Assembly (NCBI GenBank): GCA_964639245.1
Contig: CAZXCU010000002.1
Coordinates: forward strand, 62,001 to 126,000
Direction of reading: 5' to 3'
DNA: 64,000 nt
Source: SB15 sp964639245
GTDB lineage: Bacteria > Chloroflexota > Anaerolineae > Aggregatilineales > J027
Position numbers and translations under genes: made by a program
Part shown: piece after piece, positions 1 through 8,739 of the stretch
Numbering within the stretch: the first letter of the stretch is position 1
Layout: the number at the start of each line of letters is the position of its first letter
Notes under the pieces: model-generated
The model's database searches: none
Seen by the model: the letters and a program-made list of their open reading frames with translations, nothing else
Told to the model about the DNA's origin: nothing

Positions 1-125
1 AAATTCGGCATGAACTGGCGTGAACTAGACATGTAATTAACCCATCACCTTACCTCTATTTTTAGGGTGACACAAACTTAGGAAAATATCCAGCCTATCA
101 AGCCTTTTAACTGTACCGTTGTTCC

Positions 126-572
126 TTAAAGATAAGGAGGCTTCAACCGCTGGTCTAATTCCCAAAGCGCCGTTCTGTCACTGTCCCACTGGAGCAGCGC
201 TTGTCCTTCTTCGTAGCTTACCCACTCAAATAATGTGTGTTCATGGGAAATAGCAATTTCCACCAGCGACGCATCCACCGCAAAGTAATAAACGGGAATG
301 ACGAACAGGTTTTTATCCCAAAATTGCCGCGCCTTAAAATGATAAACAGGCACAAAGGTTAGCGTAGTGAGCGCCAGATAATTGGATGACAGCGGGATTT
401 TTGCTTCTTCATAGGCTTCACGTTGGGCAGCCTCCCGTGGGGATTCGTTCTCCTCCCCACCGCCTGCGATACTTTGCCAATAATCTTCAACACTTCGCCT
501 AAAAAGCCCATATTCCCACTGAGCAGGATTTTTTCTGTAAGGAAATACGGCGACTTGATAGGGCGCTCTCAT
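126..572 (-). CDS. Nudix hydrolase
   Basis: A 148-residue protein with a complete Nudix box, GGGEENESPREAAQREAYEE followed by a hydrophobic residue, around residues 37-58. It binds the divalent metal used to hydrolyse a nucleoside diphosphate linked to another moiety. Length and layout resemble NudB-type dihydroneopterin triphosphate or (d)NTP pyrophosphatases, but the substrate cannot be read from the sequence. Its ATG overlaps the sufS stop in an ATGA tetranucleotide, so it is probably translationally coupled as the last gene of the SUF operon. That suggests a housekeeping role rather than a direct role in Fe-S assembly. The 125 bases downstream hold nothing I recognise. Confidence 0.88.
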   Translation of the reverse strand: MRAPYQVAVFPYRKNPAQWEYGLFRRSVEDYWQSIAGGGEENESPREAAQREAYEEAKIPLSSNYLALTTLTFVPVYHFKARQFWDKNLFVIPVYYFAVDASLVEIAISHEHTLFEWVSYEEGQALLQWDSDRTALWELDQRLKPPYL

Positions 573-1798
573 GCGGTAAAGACCTTCGCGGCTTTGTAAA
601 GCGCTTCCGCCAATAAATCCACTTCGGCGCGGGTGTTATATAGATAAAAACTGGCACGGGAGGTGGCGGAAATATTCAACTTCTGGTGCAGCGGCATAGC
701 ACAGTGATGTCCTGCCCGAATCGCAATGCCTTCATAATCCAAAACTTGCGCCACATCATGCGGGTGGGCTGCCTCCATCGTAAAAGTGGCAACCCCGTTA
801 CGCTGACCTACCGGTGGCGCAAGCAGTTTTAAGCCGGGAATTTCTACAAGCCGTTCGTGGGTATATTCTACGATGTCATGCTCATGGGCGGAAATTGCAT
901 CCAAGCCAATACTCATCAGATAATCCACCGCCGCGCCAAGGGCAACCGCCTCCGCGATGGCAGGCGTTCCCGCTTCAAATTTGTAGGGCAAATTGTTCCA
1001 AGTTGAGCCTTCCAACGTGACACGCCGAATCATGTCCCCGCCGCCCATGTAGGGGGGCATTTTTTCCAGATGTTCGCGTTTCCCGTAGAGAATGCCGATT
1101 CCGGTGGGGCCGCACATTTTATGCCCGCTAAAGGCCAGAAAATCCATCTCCAGCGCCTGCACATCGACGGGCATATGCGGGACACTTTGCGCCCCATCCA
1201 CACACACCAGCGCCCCTACCGCGTGCGCCGCGTCGATGATGGCTTTCAGAGGGGTGATATAGCCCAAAACATTGCTCACCTGTGTCACCGAGACGAGTTT
1301 GACATTTTCTTCTCGCAGCCATTGATGATAGGTGTCCATATCCAGCGTTAAATCGGGCAGCACCGGAAGATAGCGAATGGTAAAGCCTTTTTCCTGCTGC
1401 AAAATTTGCCACGGGACAAGGTTGCTATGGTGTTCGATTTCGCTGAGGATAATCGTATCATTGGCGGTTAGATTCGCTCTGCCCCACGAGGCGGCAACTA
1501 AATTCAGCGCTTCGGTGGTGTTGCGCGTGTAAATAATTTCCTTGCGCGAACGGGCATTGATAAAATGCTGCACTTTATCGCGGGCGGCTTCATAAGCGGC
1601 GGTGGCTTCTTCACTGAGGACATGCACCCCCCGATGAACATTCGCATGGGAATGGGTGTAGTAGGTTTCGAGCGCGTCCAAAACCTGACGGGGTTTCTGG
1701 CTGCTGGCGGCGCTATCCAGAAAAACCAATTTTTTACCCGGATGGGCTTCGCGCTGCAAAATTGGAAAATCGGCGCGGATTTTTTCGACATTGTACAT
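569..1798 (-). CDS. sufS: SufS cysteine desulfurase
   Basis: A 409-residue PLP-dependent group II cysteine desulfurase. It takes sulfur from L-cysteine as a persulfide for Fe-S cluster assembly, giving L-alanine. The PLP lysine is K227 in SGHKMCGPTG, the ring-stacking histidine lies in EIEHHSN (123-124), and the persulfide cysteine is C366 in RAGHHCAMPLH. Length is normal for the family. Its start overlaps the sufE stop (TAATG, one base shared), which fits coupled production of enzyme and sulfur acceptor. The stop overlaps the Nudix start. Confidence 0.96.
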   Translation of the reverse strand: MYNVEKIRADFPILQREAHPGKKLVFLDSAASSQKPRQVLDALETYYTHSHANVHRGVHVLSEEATAAYEAARDKVQHFINARSRKEIIYTRNTTEALNLVAASWGRANLTANDTIILSEIEHHSNLVPWQILQQEKGFTIRYLPVLPDLTLDMDTYHQWLREENVKLVSVTQVSNVLGYITPLKAIIDAAHAVGALVCVDGAQSVPHMPVDVQALEMDFLAFSGHKMCGPTGIGILYGKREHLEKMPPYMGGGDMIRRVTLEGSTWNNLPYKFEAGTPAIAEAVALGAAVDYLMSIGLDAISAHEHDIVEYTHERLVEIPGLKLLAPPVGQRNGVATFTMEAAHPHDVAQVLDYEGIAIRAGHHCAMPLHQKLNISATSRASFYLYNTRAEVDLLAEALYKAAKVFTA

Positions 1799-2232
1799 TA
1801 GTTTGCTTCTCGATTCGCGTAAAATTTGACCATGCGTAAAATGCCCTGCAAACCCATCCCCTTGCCCATCGAAATGCCCCTGCCGAATAAATCCGTCACA
1901 ATCGTATCCGGCACGGCGTTGATGGCTTCGGCAGTTTGACCGGAAAGGGTGTCCTGCAAAATTTTAGAAAAGGAACGCGCCGAAACACCCTGTGGATTTT
2001 CTACCGCAAAATGCAAATCGAAGGTGCCGTCATTGCGCGGTGTTACCCAGACATAGGCATCCGATTCACATTCTTTGACATGGTGTTCTTCTGGAAAAGG
2101 GCGGGTCGCAATTTCCGCTGGCACTTCCTTAAAGCGGTCAGAATAATCAATCAGGTACATCTGCTTGTCCATTTCGGGCAAGGATTTTAAATCATCCAGA
2201 ATGTATTTGAGGTCTTTGGGCATCTCAGCCAT
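1798..2232 (-). CDS. sufE: SufE sulfur acceptor protein
   Basis: A 144-residue protein when started at the ATG at 2232, which gives MAEMPKDL. A longer reading to 2289 adds 19 residues unlike SufE and overlaps the upstream gene by 65 bases. C55 in HHVKECESDAYVWV matches the SufE acceptor cysteine, which takes the persulfide from SufS and passes it to the SufBCD scaffold. The start overlaps the STAS-like gene's stop by 8 bases and the stop overlaps sufS by one, so the three are tightly coupled. Confidence 0.93.
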   Translation of the reverse strand: MAEMPKDLKYILDDLKSLPEMDKQMYLIDYSDRFKEVPAEIATRPFPEEHHVKECESDAYVWVTPRNDGTFDLHFAVENPQGVSARSFSKILQDTLSGQTAEAINAVPDTIVTDLFGRGISMGKGMGLQGILRMVKFYANREAN

Positions 2233-2623
2233 GTGTACTCCACTCCACGCTGTCATCCTGTTCTTGGAGGAATTGTAACCCTTCGTCAAAGGTCTCGAAC
2301 AGACGGAATCGTACCCCCGTTAAACGGGTCACAACCGCCGACATAAAACGAACAATCGGATTGGTCGTGCCACACAGCGCCGCCCAGCCCAAGTTGGGAT
2401 GATTCGCCATATTTTGAAAAACGCTCATGCGTTCATTCATGGTGTACTGCGGGAAATCCTCAACATGCGAAACATCCATCAACACATGGATGGGCGGTGT
2501 GCCTTGACTGAGGAGTTCTAGCACTTGGCGGTCAGAGTCATCATTTTCCTGGCGATTGACTTTGCCATATCCCAGCGCCAAAACAACACGATTTTTGACG
2601 AACCAGCGTACCTCAACGGGCAT
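2225..2623 (-). CDS. STAS/SpoIIAA-like domain protein
   Basis: A 132-residue protein of unknown function. The pattern is a short beta strand (VVLALGYG), a helix with QVLELLSQG, a central strand PIHVLMDVSHVEDF, a long helix, a strand GWAALCG, and a C-terminal DEGLQFL helix. This resembles a small STAS/SpoIIAA-like fold. The protein at 38673-39125 follows the same pattern (FMLHDISD in the matching strand), so the two probably belong to one family. It lies between a membrane protein and sufE with no gap on either side. No catalytic residues are evident. Confidence 0.6.
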   Translation of the reverse strand: MPVEVRWFVKNRVVLALGYGKVNRQENDDSDRQVLELLSQGTPPIHVLMDVSHVEDFPQYTMNERMSVFQNMANHPNLGWAALCGTTNPIVRFMSAVVTRLTGVRFRLFETFDEGLQFLQEQDDSVEWSTHG

Positions 2624-3439
2624 TTACACCTCTCCAAAAGGATCTATCTCATTGAGTTTTGCCAACCACGCCTGTGCGGTTGGGTTTTTCATCATTTTGA
2701 GCAAATTGCGAGCCTCATTATATTGTTTGGCTTGAATTAATTCACGGGCTTTTTGCATGAGTTCCTGTTCAGTATCGGCAATGGCGACACGGGCAGGCGC
2801 GGATTCATCGGCAAACAGAAAGGCCACCACCCCCGCCGCAAACAGACTCAACAAGGCCAAAACGGTCATCCACCAGCCAAATTGATATTGAGAGGTAATC
2901 AGATTGAGGCTGCCATCGGCGGCGGCTTGCGCGGCAAGGTCGTCCATGTCATTGGAAATTTCGATGTATTTCACCAGCATGACAATCAGTCCGATGCCCG
3001 CCGGAAGCATATACCCCCCGATGGCGGTGTACATATTCAACAAACGCGGTTCAAAATAGACCCCCGCCACCAGCGCCAGCGCAATCAGACCAATGAGGGG
3101 TAAAAAGTAGAGCTTGGCATCCCCATCCTCTAAAAAGCCTGCGCCTTCTGTGCCAGTATCCCCGACGGAAATCATCGGTTCATTGAATACATCGTCTTCA
3201 AAAGTCAACTCCCCGCCGCCTTCGATTTCTAAATCCTCAAATGCGGATTCATCCATGCCAAAATCGGCTAAATCGACCTGTACATCGTTGTCGTCTACGC
3301 CTTGCGCCAGATCTAACCCGGAGGCTTCGATAAGTTCCTGACCCGAACACGACACGGTAATCCACGGCAAAAAGAAAAAAATGAGAACGATGAATCCCGC
3401 TGGCCCGGCAATCAAGCTGCTGATTTGTTTAAAGTTCAT
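2624..3439 (-). CDS. Four-helix membrane protein with acidic loop
   Basis: Reads as 271 residues from the ATG at 3439. A TTG four codons further upstream is open, but the ATG has a GGGGG purine run five bases before it. A first membrane segment (FIVLIFFFLPWITVSC) is followed by a strongly acidic extracytoplasmic stretch of about 75 residues. Three more membrane segments follow, then a soluble C-terminal tail containing AIADTEQELMQKARELIQ. No family is recognised. Its stop abuts the STAS-like start, so it is part of the SUF operon. Confidence 0.75.
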   Translation of the reverse strand: MNFKQISSLIAGPAGFIVLIFFFLPWITVSCSGQELIEASGLDLAQGVDDNDVQVDLADFGMDESAFEDLEIEGGGELTFEDDVFNEPMISVGDTGTEGAGFLEDGDAKLYFLPLIGLIALALVAGVYFEPRLLNMYTAIGGYMLPAGIGLIVMLVKYIEISNDMDDLAAQAAADGSLNLITSQYQFGWWMTVLALLSLFAAGVVAFLFADESAPARVAIADTEQELMQKARELIQAKQYNEARNLLKMMKNPTAQAWLAKLNEIDPFGEV

Positions 3440-3463
3440 GTGTACCCCCAAAAGTAAATTGAT

Positions 3464-3545
3464 GGGCAGGTATCACTGCGCTTGTACCTGCCCCTACAAA
3501 TCCTACTTTTCAGGATAAGGCCAAATGGGGAGTCTTGGACTCCCC
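3464..3545. repeat. Two intergenic hairpins (GTAGGGGC-type repeat)
   Basis: In the gap between the rhodanese and membrane-protein genes. GGGCAGGTA (3464-3472) pairs with TACCTGCCC (3485-3493), followed by CCTAC. A second perfect hairpin has GGGGAGTC (3527-3534), loop TTG, GACTCCCC (3538-3545). No T-run follows on the operon strand, so termination is not implied. The first resembles other GGGGC-flanked palindromes at 22862, 27111, 40849 and 57437. Confidence 0.6.
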
Positions 3546-3566
3546 GATTTTGGGGGTATTTTGTCC

Positions 3567-4418
3567 TTATTTTTCTATCGGCACACCGACGCTGTTGCCC
3601 CATTCTGTCCAACTGCCATCATAATTCCGCACATTGGGATAGCCGAGCAGGTAAGTCAGCACAAACCACGTATGCGAACTGCGCTCCCCGATACGGCAAT
3701 AGGCAATGATGTCCTGATTGGCATTGAAGCCATTTTCGGTTTCATACAGTTGGCGGAGTTCCTCAGCCGATTTAAATGTGCCATCTTCGCGGACAGCTTT
3801 GGCCCATGGGATACTTTTTGCGCCGGGAATGTGTCCGCCGCGCAATGCCCCTTCCTGCGGATATTCGGGCATATGGAGTTTTTCGCCGGAAAATTCAGCC
3901 GGGCTGCGAACATCGACCAGCGCCCCGCCGAGATGTGCCAAGACTTGATCGCGGAAAGCGCGAATCTTGCTATCATCACGGGCAGGAGCCGTGTAATTGC
4001 CAGCCGGATAGCTCGGAATTTCGCGGGTGAGTTCGCGGCTTTCGGCTGTCCATTTGAGCCGTCCACCATCCATAATACGGGCATCCTTGTGACCAAAAAG
4101 TTTAAATACCCACAGCGCGTAACACGCCCACCAGTTGTTTTTATCGCCATAAAAAACCAGCGTCGTATCGTTGCTGATGCCGTTTGCCGCGCAGAGTTTT
4201 TCAAATTCGTCTTTGTGCAGGTAATCGCGGCGGAGGGGGTCATTTAAGTCCTTGACCCAATCAATATGGACAGCACCGAGAATATGCCCCTGAGCATAGA
4301 GGAGAGTGTCTTCGTTGCTTTCAATCAGGCGGACATTCGGATTGTTGAGATTGGCGGCAACCCATTCAGTGGAAACGATGGCTTCCGGGTGAATATAGCC
4401 TTTGTTGTCGACGGTCAT
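3567..4418 (-). CDS. Thiosulfate sulfurtransferase (tandem rhodanese)
   Basis: A 283-residue two-domain rhodanese. The N-terminal domain (about 14-135) is inactive-type and the C-terminal domain (about 150-283) carries the catalytic loop CRIGERS with C241. It transfers sulfane sulfur from thiosulfate or a similar donor to a thiol or cyanide acceptor. CRIGERS is typical of thiosulfate sulfurtransferases rather than of 3-mercaptopyruvate enzymes (CG[S/T]GVT). Its place between sufD and sufE suggests sulfur supply or sulfide handling for cluster assembly, which is an inference. Hairpin-filled gaps of about 130 bases lie on both sides. Confidence 0.92.
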   Translation of the reverse strand: MTVDNKGYIHPEAIVSTEWVAANLNNPNVRLIESNEDTLLYAQGHILGAVHIDWVKDLNDPLRRDYLHKDEFEKLCAANGISNDTTLVFYGDKNNWWACYALWVFKLFGHKDARIMDGGRLKWTAESRELTREIPSYPAGNYTAPARDDSKIRAFRDQVLAHLGGALVDVRSPAEFSGEKLHMPEYPQEGALRGGHIPGAKSIPWAKAVREDGTFKSAEELRQLYETENGFNANQDIIAYCRIGERSSHTWFVLTYLLGYPNVRNYDGSWTEWGNSVGVPIEK

Positions 4419-4453
4419 GCTGTTTTCTTTCTCCCCTTGATAAGTAATTTTTA

Positions 4454-4544
4454 CCCCACCCCTAGCCCCTCCCCGCTTATAGGGGAGGGGAATTTCGCCT
4501 CCCTCTCTCCGCTCTCGAAGAGGGGGGAGAGGGGGTGAGGGGTG
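4454..4544. repeat. Composite GC-rich palindromic repeat
   Basis: CCCCTCCCC (4466-4474) pairs with GGGGAGGGG (4482-4490). CCCTCTCTCC (4501-4510) pairs with the GGAGAGGG run at 4526-4533. Outer C-rich (4454-4463) and G-rich GTGAGGGG (4535-4542) arms can close a three-way structure. It occupies most of the 131-base sufD-rhodanese gap. The same layout recurs at 5948-6034. Confidence 0.75.
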
Positions 4545-4549
4545 ATATT

Positions 4550-5908
4550 TTACGCTTCTGGATTCAACCAGCCACGAATGAGTTTACGGTCAACGTCAGC
4601 CAGCAGACGGGTCTGGACATCCTCAAAGGGAATCCGTTCCAGCACGTCCCAGAAATAGCCGTTGACGACCAGACGTTCCGCTTCCATCGCAGGGACACCC
4701 CGCGAACGAAGATAAAACAGCGGTTCTTCGTCCAATTTGCCCACAGTGGCGGCGTGCGTGCAGCGCACATCATCAGCTTCAATTTCGAGGCCGGGAATGC
4801 TGTCCGCTTTGGCAGTGGGACGCATGAGCAAATTCCGATTGGCCTGAAAACCGTCGGCTTTTTGAGCGTCGGGCATGACTTTAATCATCCCCTGCCAGAC
4901 ACTGCGGGCATGTTGGGTCAACGCGCCTTTGAACAGCAAATCGGAGGTGGTATCTGGCGCAACATGGACTTGGAGTGTGTCATGGTCAAGCATTTGAGTC
5001 GTATCGCCAAAATACATCCCACTCATTCGACTCCATGACCCCCGCCCATCCAGCATAATTTCAAGGAAGGCTTTGGTCAGTTTGCTGCCCATCGTCCCCA
5101 CCACCCAATCCAACTGCCCGTCACGGTCAACCCGTCCGCGCTGATGGCTAAATTCAAAGGTGTGGTGTCCCCAATTTTGCAGGCTGACATACTTCAAATT
5201 CGCTGCCGCACCGACCAAAAGTTCGGTTGCACCAATATAACTGGCATGGTCTTCGGCATCGGGCGAGAGGAATTCCTGCAAAATGGTTGCTTCCGCGCCT
5301 CTGTCCATCACAATCAGGACATGCCCGATGGACGCGCCCACCTGTGTATTATAAAAAATGCTGTGGAGGGGCAGTTCAACTTTGACATTTTTTGGCACAT
5401 AGACAAACAGACCATGTGTCCATGCGGCAGCGTTGAGGGCAGCAAATTTACCTTCGTCCACTTTAACCGCTTTGGTAAACAGGTTTTCGCGGACTAAATT
5501 TTCATATTCCACCGCCGCTTGACGCAAATCCATAAAAATTACGCCGTCATCCACGACATTTTGATTCAATTCGTAGTGAACCAATTTGCCATCCACCCAC
5601 GCGATTAACCCGCCTTGCTCCCCGCCAATCAGGGGGGCGCGATTTTCAGCCGGAATCACGTCTACGGTTGCGCCGTTGGGTTGGGTCAGCACACCTGCCG
5701 TTTGCCAGTTGATGTGGCGATAATCGGTGCGCCGCCATGCTTCTTCCTGTGTGGTGGGCATGGGCAAAGATTCATAAGTTTGCCATGCTTGCGCCCGCAT
5801 GTCGCGCAGCCACGCGGGTTCGTTATGCTGGTCAGAAATCGCTTGTACATCCGACCATGTAATTAGAGGCGGGGTAAATTCTCTGCTCCGCCGAACTCGA
5901 TTGGTCAA
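4550..5908 (-). CDS. sufD: SufD, SufBCD scaffold subunit
   Basis: A 452-residue SufD-family protein. It forms the SufBC2D complex on which Fe-S clusters are built and is thought to help supply iron. The C-terminal half has the beta-helical SufBD core (DRGAEATILQEF, HDTLQVHVAPDTTSDLLFKG) and the family's closing segment EDVQTRLLADVDRKLIRGWL. The start is TTG at 5908, supported by AAGGAG nine bases upstream; no in-frame ATG lies nearby. It is downstream of sufB across a repeat-filled gap of 131 bases. Confidence 0.93.
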   Translation of the reverse strand: MTNRVRRSREFTPPLITWSDVQAISDQHNEPAWLRDMRAQAWQTYESLPMPTTQEEAWRRTDYRHINWQTAGVLTQPNGATVDVIPAENRAPLIGGEQGGLIAWVDGKLVHYELNQNVVDDGVIFMDLRQAAVEYENLVRENLFTKAVKVDEGKFAALNAAAWTHGLFVYVPKNVKVELPLHSIFYNTQVGASIGHVLIVMDRGAEATILQEFLSPDAEDHASYIGATELLVGAAANLKYVSLQNWGHHTFEFSHQRGRVDRDGQLDWVVGTMGSKLTKAFLEIMLDGRGSWSRMSGMYFGDTTQMLDHDTLQVHVAPDTTSDLLFKGALTQHARSVWQGMIKVMPDAQKADGFQANRNLLMRPTAKADSIPGLEIEADDVRCTHAATVGKLDEEPLFYLRSRGVPAMEAERLVVNGYFWDVLERIPFEDVQTRLLADVDRKLIRGWLNPEA

Positions 5909-5947
5909 TTTAGGTTACTCCTTGTAGAAAAGTGAAGTCATTCATCA

Positions 5948-6034
5948 CCCTCACCCCTGCCCCTCGCCCATCAAGGGCGAGGGGTTGATGCAAAATTCCC
6001 TCTCCACCAGTGGGAGAGGGAGAAAGGGTGAGGG
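5948..6034. repeat. Composite GC-rich palindromic repeat
   Basis: CCCCTCGCCC (5960-5969), loop ATCAA, GGGCGAGGGG (5975-5984) is a perfect 10-bp stem. CCCTCTCC (5998-6005) pairs with GGAGAGGG (6013-6020). Both are enclosed by CCCTCACCC (5948-5956) and GGGTGAGGG (6026-6034), so the unit can fold as a closed three-way junction. It sits between sufB and sufD. Confidence 0.85.
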
Positions 6035-6039
6035 GAAAA

Positions 6040-8721
6040 TTACCCGATGGTGCCTTCAAGCTGAATGTCAATCAGTTTGCGAAGTTCCATGCTGTATTCC
6101 ATCGGGAGTTCTTTTGCCAGTGGTTCAATGAACCCGTTGACAATCATGGCGTTGGCTTGGTCTTCGCTCAAGCCGCGACTCATCAGATAGAAAAGCTGTT
6201 CCTCGCCAATTTTGCTGACGCTGGCCTCATGCCCGATGGTCACGTCCTGTTCATCTACCTCAATATAGGGGTAGGTGTCGGAACGGCTGGCGGGGTCAAG
6301 CAGCAGCGCATCGCAAACGACGTTGCTCCGTACCCCTGTTGCGCCTTTGTCCACTTGCAACAGCCCGCGATAACTCGCCCGCCCGCCATCTTTGGAAATG
6401 GATTTGCTGATGATGCGGCTGGTGGTGTTCGGCGCGTGGTGAACGACTTTTCCGCCCGCGTCCTGATGCTGATTTTTCCCGGCAAAGGCAATGCTCAAAA
6501 TTTCGCCATGTGCGCCCGGTTCCATCATATGCACGGCGGGGTACTTCATGGTCAAATGCGAATTGTGAACAATGAAGCCTTCCGAGATGAAATTGCCTGT
6601 GCCTTCAACTTCAATATCCCATGTTGGCACAAGTTCCGCCGATGCTTCGGAAACGTTGACCTTAGCAATCTCAACATCTTCGCCAATTTCAAGCGTCGAA
6701 CGTCCGACAACGCGCCCGTGTACCAGTTTCTTGCGAGCAGCAGCTTCTTTGGCACGTTCACGCAAATTGGAACTCATAAAAGGATAGAAGCGGTCATCTG
6801 CACGGAAATCTAAGCGGTATGACCCATGTGCCACACATTCAACACCGCGAATGACGACTGTTTTGGGTGCGCTAAATTCGGTGTGCAAACGCGGGGTAAT
6901 GCCCAATGTCACTAACAGCGAAGCAACATCTTCCAGCAAACCCTTATTGACGGATTTCAGACTCAAATAATGGTTGCGCGTTGTGCCGTCTGCATCCAAG
7001 TAACCCGCGATGAAGGCCAAACGCTGTGATTGAGGCAATGACCAGACCCATGCCGGCACACGTTTTTCAGAGGCTTTGCCATAGAACCCGTTCAGGCGGA
7101 AGAATTCAGCCAGTTCTTTGCTGTTCCATGCCAGATGCACGCCATCAGCGCGTTCGGTGGGTTCGGCTTCAATAATCCCCGCCATGACCTGCATCAACTG
7201 AGGGCGGGCGCGGTCTGCTCTGGGGGCGGAAAAGCCGACTTTTGCCCACCGGGTCACGCCTTCGGTTTGGGCTTTTTTGATTTGAATGTCCCCATCCCCC
7301 ATCCAATAACCAAACATCCACATGATGTCATCGGTGGTGTTTTCCACGTTCATCAAACGGGTCGGATTGGTGCGAGTCATCGTCAGACCATCCGCATATT
7401 GATTGAGTGATTGGAAGGTGGTGGTCAAATTGGGCATGGTCAAGCGGTAGGGTGTGCCGTAATCCAGTGAAGTGCGCGGCAAAATCACCTTTTCCACTTC
7501 ATCCGCCCGTACATAGCTCAATTCATAGCGTCCGAGTTTACGCGGCGCGGTGGGATTGTATTTATAAGAATAGAACGGGTGATTCGCGGTAGCACGCAAT
7601 TTCCGTTCGCCCACAGACACGGTATGAACGGGTTGTTCGCCTGAGTAGCGCTTGGCAGTTACGGTACGAAAAACGAGTTTGCCTGCGTTTTCATCATACG
7701 ACAGCACCTGATCGCCAACTTCAACCTCCTCAATGGTTTTGATACCCTCGGGAGTGGTAAGTTTACTTTCATTGTGCAGGCACCCTAAATTGGCATCCAC
7801 CCATTCCATGGTGGCATCGGCATACGCAACCGCACGTTTGGTCACAAGGTTGTAGACATTGTTTGACCAATTTTGAATCGTCGTGTAACGGCAACGTCCG
7901 CCTTTTTTGACGATAATCTCGACAACCGCGCTATGGAGGCTGTCTTTGCTATAGATGGGCGCGGTACATCCCTCTACATAATGAACACTTGCGCCTTCAT
8001 CCACGATAATCAGGGTACGTTCAAACTGCCCCATGCTCTCCGTGTTGATGCGAAAATAGGCTTGCAAGGGCATTTCAATATGCACGCCTTTGGGAACATA
8101 GATGAAACTGCCCCCACTCCACACCGCAGTATTGAGCGCGGCAAATTTGTTGTCAGTGTAGGGAATCACCGACCCAAAATATTCCTTAACCAGTTCAGGA
8201 TGTTGACGCAAGCCATCATCCATGCTCAGGAAAACCACCCCCTGTTGTTCGAGATGCTCCTGAACTTTATGGTATACCATTTCGCTTTCAAATTGCGCCC
8301 CGGCCCCGGCCAAAAATTGGCGTTCAGCTTCGGGGATGCCCAGACGGTCAAAGGTTTCCTTAATATCGTCGGGTACTTCGTCCCAATTTCCCGCATTTTT
8401 ATCGGTGGCACGGACGTAGTAGTAAATCTCATCAAATTTGATGCCACTCATATCCCCACCCCAAGTCGGCATGGGGCGGCGTTCAAATTCCTTGAGCGAT
8501 TTGACGCGCAAATCGCGCATCCATTCGGGTTCACCCTTGATATGGCTGATTTCGCGGACAATGGTTTCATCCAAACCCGGACGGCTTTTGAAGGTGTAGT
8601 TTTCGTCCGAATAGTGAAAACCATATTTTTCAAGATAGCTGTCTTCGCTGCGAAGTTCACGCAGGGAGGCTTCTTCGTCGGTTAGCACTTTGCTAGAGCG
8701 CGGAATTTCGAGTTCGGTCAT
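6040..8721 (-). CDS. sufB: SufB scaffold protein interrupted by an intein
   Basis: An 893-codon frame: N-extein 1-313, intein 314-720, C-extein 721-893. The joined exteins give a 486-residue SufB of normal length. SufB is the core scaffold of SufBC2D. It contains EGCTAPIYSKDSLHSAVVE (C252) in the central region and SNVVCDALLL (C803 in the precursor) near the end, matching the conserved SufB cysteines. The ATG at 8721 has AAAGGAG eight bases upstream. sufC ends 18 bases before it. Active SufB requires protein splicing, since the intein breaks the beta-helix core. Confidence 0.96.
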   Translation of the reverse strand: MTELEIPRSSKVLTDEEASLRELRSEDSYLEKYGFHYSDENYTFKSRPGLDETIVREISHIKGEPEWMRDLRVKSLKEFERRPMPTWGGDMSGIKFDEIYYYVRATDKNAGNWDEVPDDIKETFDRLGIPEAERQFLAGAGAQFESEMVYHKVQEHLEQQGVVFLSMDDGLRQHPELVKEYFGSVIPYTDNKFAALNTAVWSGGSFIYVPKGVHIEMPLQAYFRINTESMGQFERTLIIVDEGASVHYVEGCTAPIYSKDSLHSAVVEIIVKKGGRCRYTTIQNWSNNVYNLVTKRAVAYADATMEWVDANLGCLHNESKLTTPEGIKTIEEVEVGDQVLSYDENAGKLVFRTVTAKRYSGEQPVHTVSVGERKLRATANHPFYSYKYNPTAPRKLGRYELSYVRADEVEKVILPRTSLDYGTPYRLTMPNLTTTFQSLNQYADGLTMTRTNPTRLMNVENTTDDIMWMFGYWMGDGDIQIKKAQTEGVTRWAKVGFSAPRADRARPQLMQVMAGIIEAEPTERADGVHLAWNSKELAEFFRLNGFYGKASEKRVPAWVWSLPQSQRLAFIAGYLDADGTTRNHYLSLKSVNKGLLEDVASLLVTLGITPRLHTEFSAPKTVVIRGVECVAHGSYRLDFRADDRFYPFMSSNLRERAKEAAARKKLVHGRVVGRSTLEIGEDVEIAKVNVSEASAELVPTWDIEVEGTGNFISEGFIVHNSHLTMKYPAVHMMEPGAHGEILSIAFAGKNQHQDAGGKVVHHAPNTTSRIISKSISKDGGRASYRGLLQVDKGATGVRSNVVCDALLLDPASRSDTYPYIEVDEQDVTIGHEASVSKIGEEQLFYLMSRGLSEDQANAMIVNGFIEPLAKELPMEYSMELRKLIDIQLEGTIG
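6562..7782 (-). mobile_element. Intein with LAGLIDADG homing endonuclease in SufB
   Basis: A 407-residue in-frame insertion from Cys314 (after VDANLG) to Asn720 (before Ser721). Block A starts CLHNESKLTTPEG, and block B has the TxxH motif as T378-A-N-H381. The two LAGLIDADG helices are GYWMGDGDI (471-479) and AGYLDADGT (572-580). The C-terminal blocks read VPTWDIEVEGTGNFI and FIVHN, with penultimate His719, terminal Asn720 and a +1 Ser. All residues for class 1 splicing appear present, and the two endonuclease acidic residues are retained. Inteins are known in SufB, for example mycobacterial Pps1. Confidence 0.96.
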
Positions 8722-8739
8722 GCTGCTGCTCCTTTGAAG

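Noticed and set aside
3525..4247. A 240-residue frame antisense to the rhodanese
   Set aside because: The minus-strand rhodanese has all its catalytic motifs. The antisense frame has none and is a composition artefact.
4454..6034. Palindromic units as ordinary rho-independent terminators
   Set aside because: They lie inside an operon and have no U-run after the stems on the coding strand.
6040..8721. An apparent frame insertion or assembly error in sufB
   Set aside because: The insert begins with Cys, ends His-Asn before Ser, is in frame and has LAGLIDADG helices, as expected for an intein.
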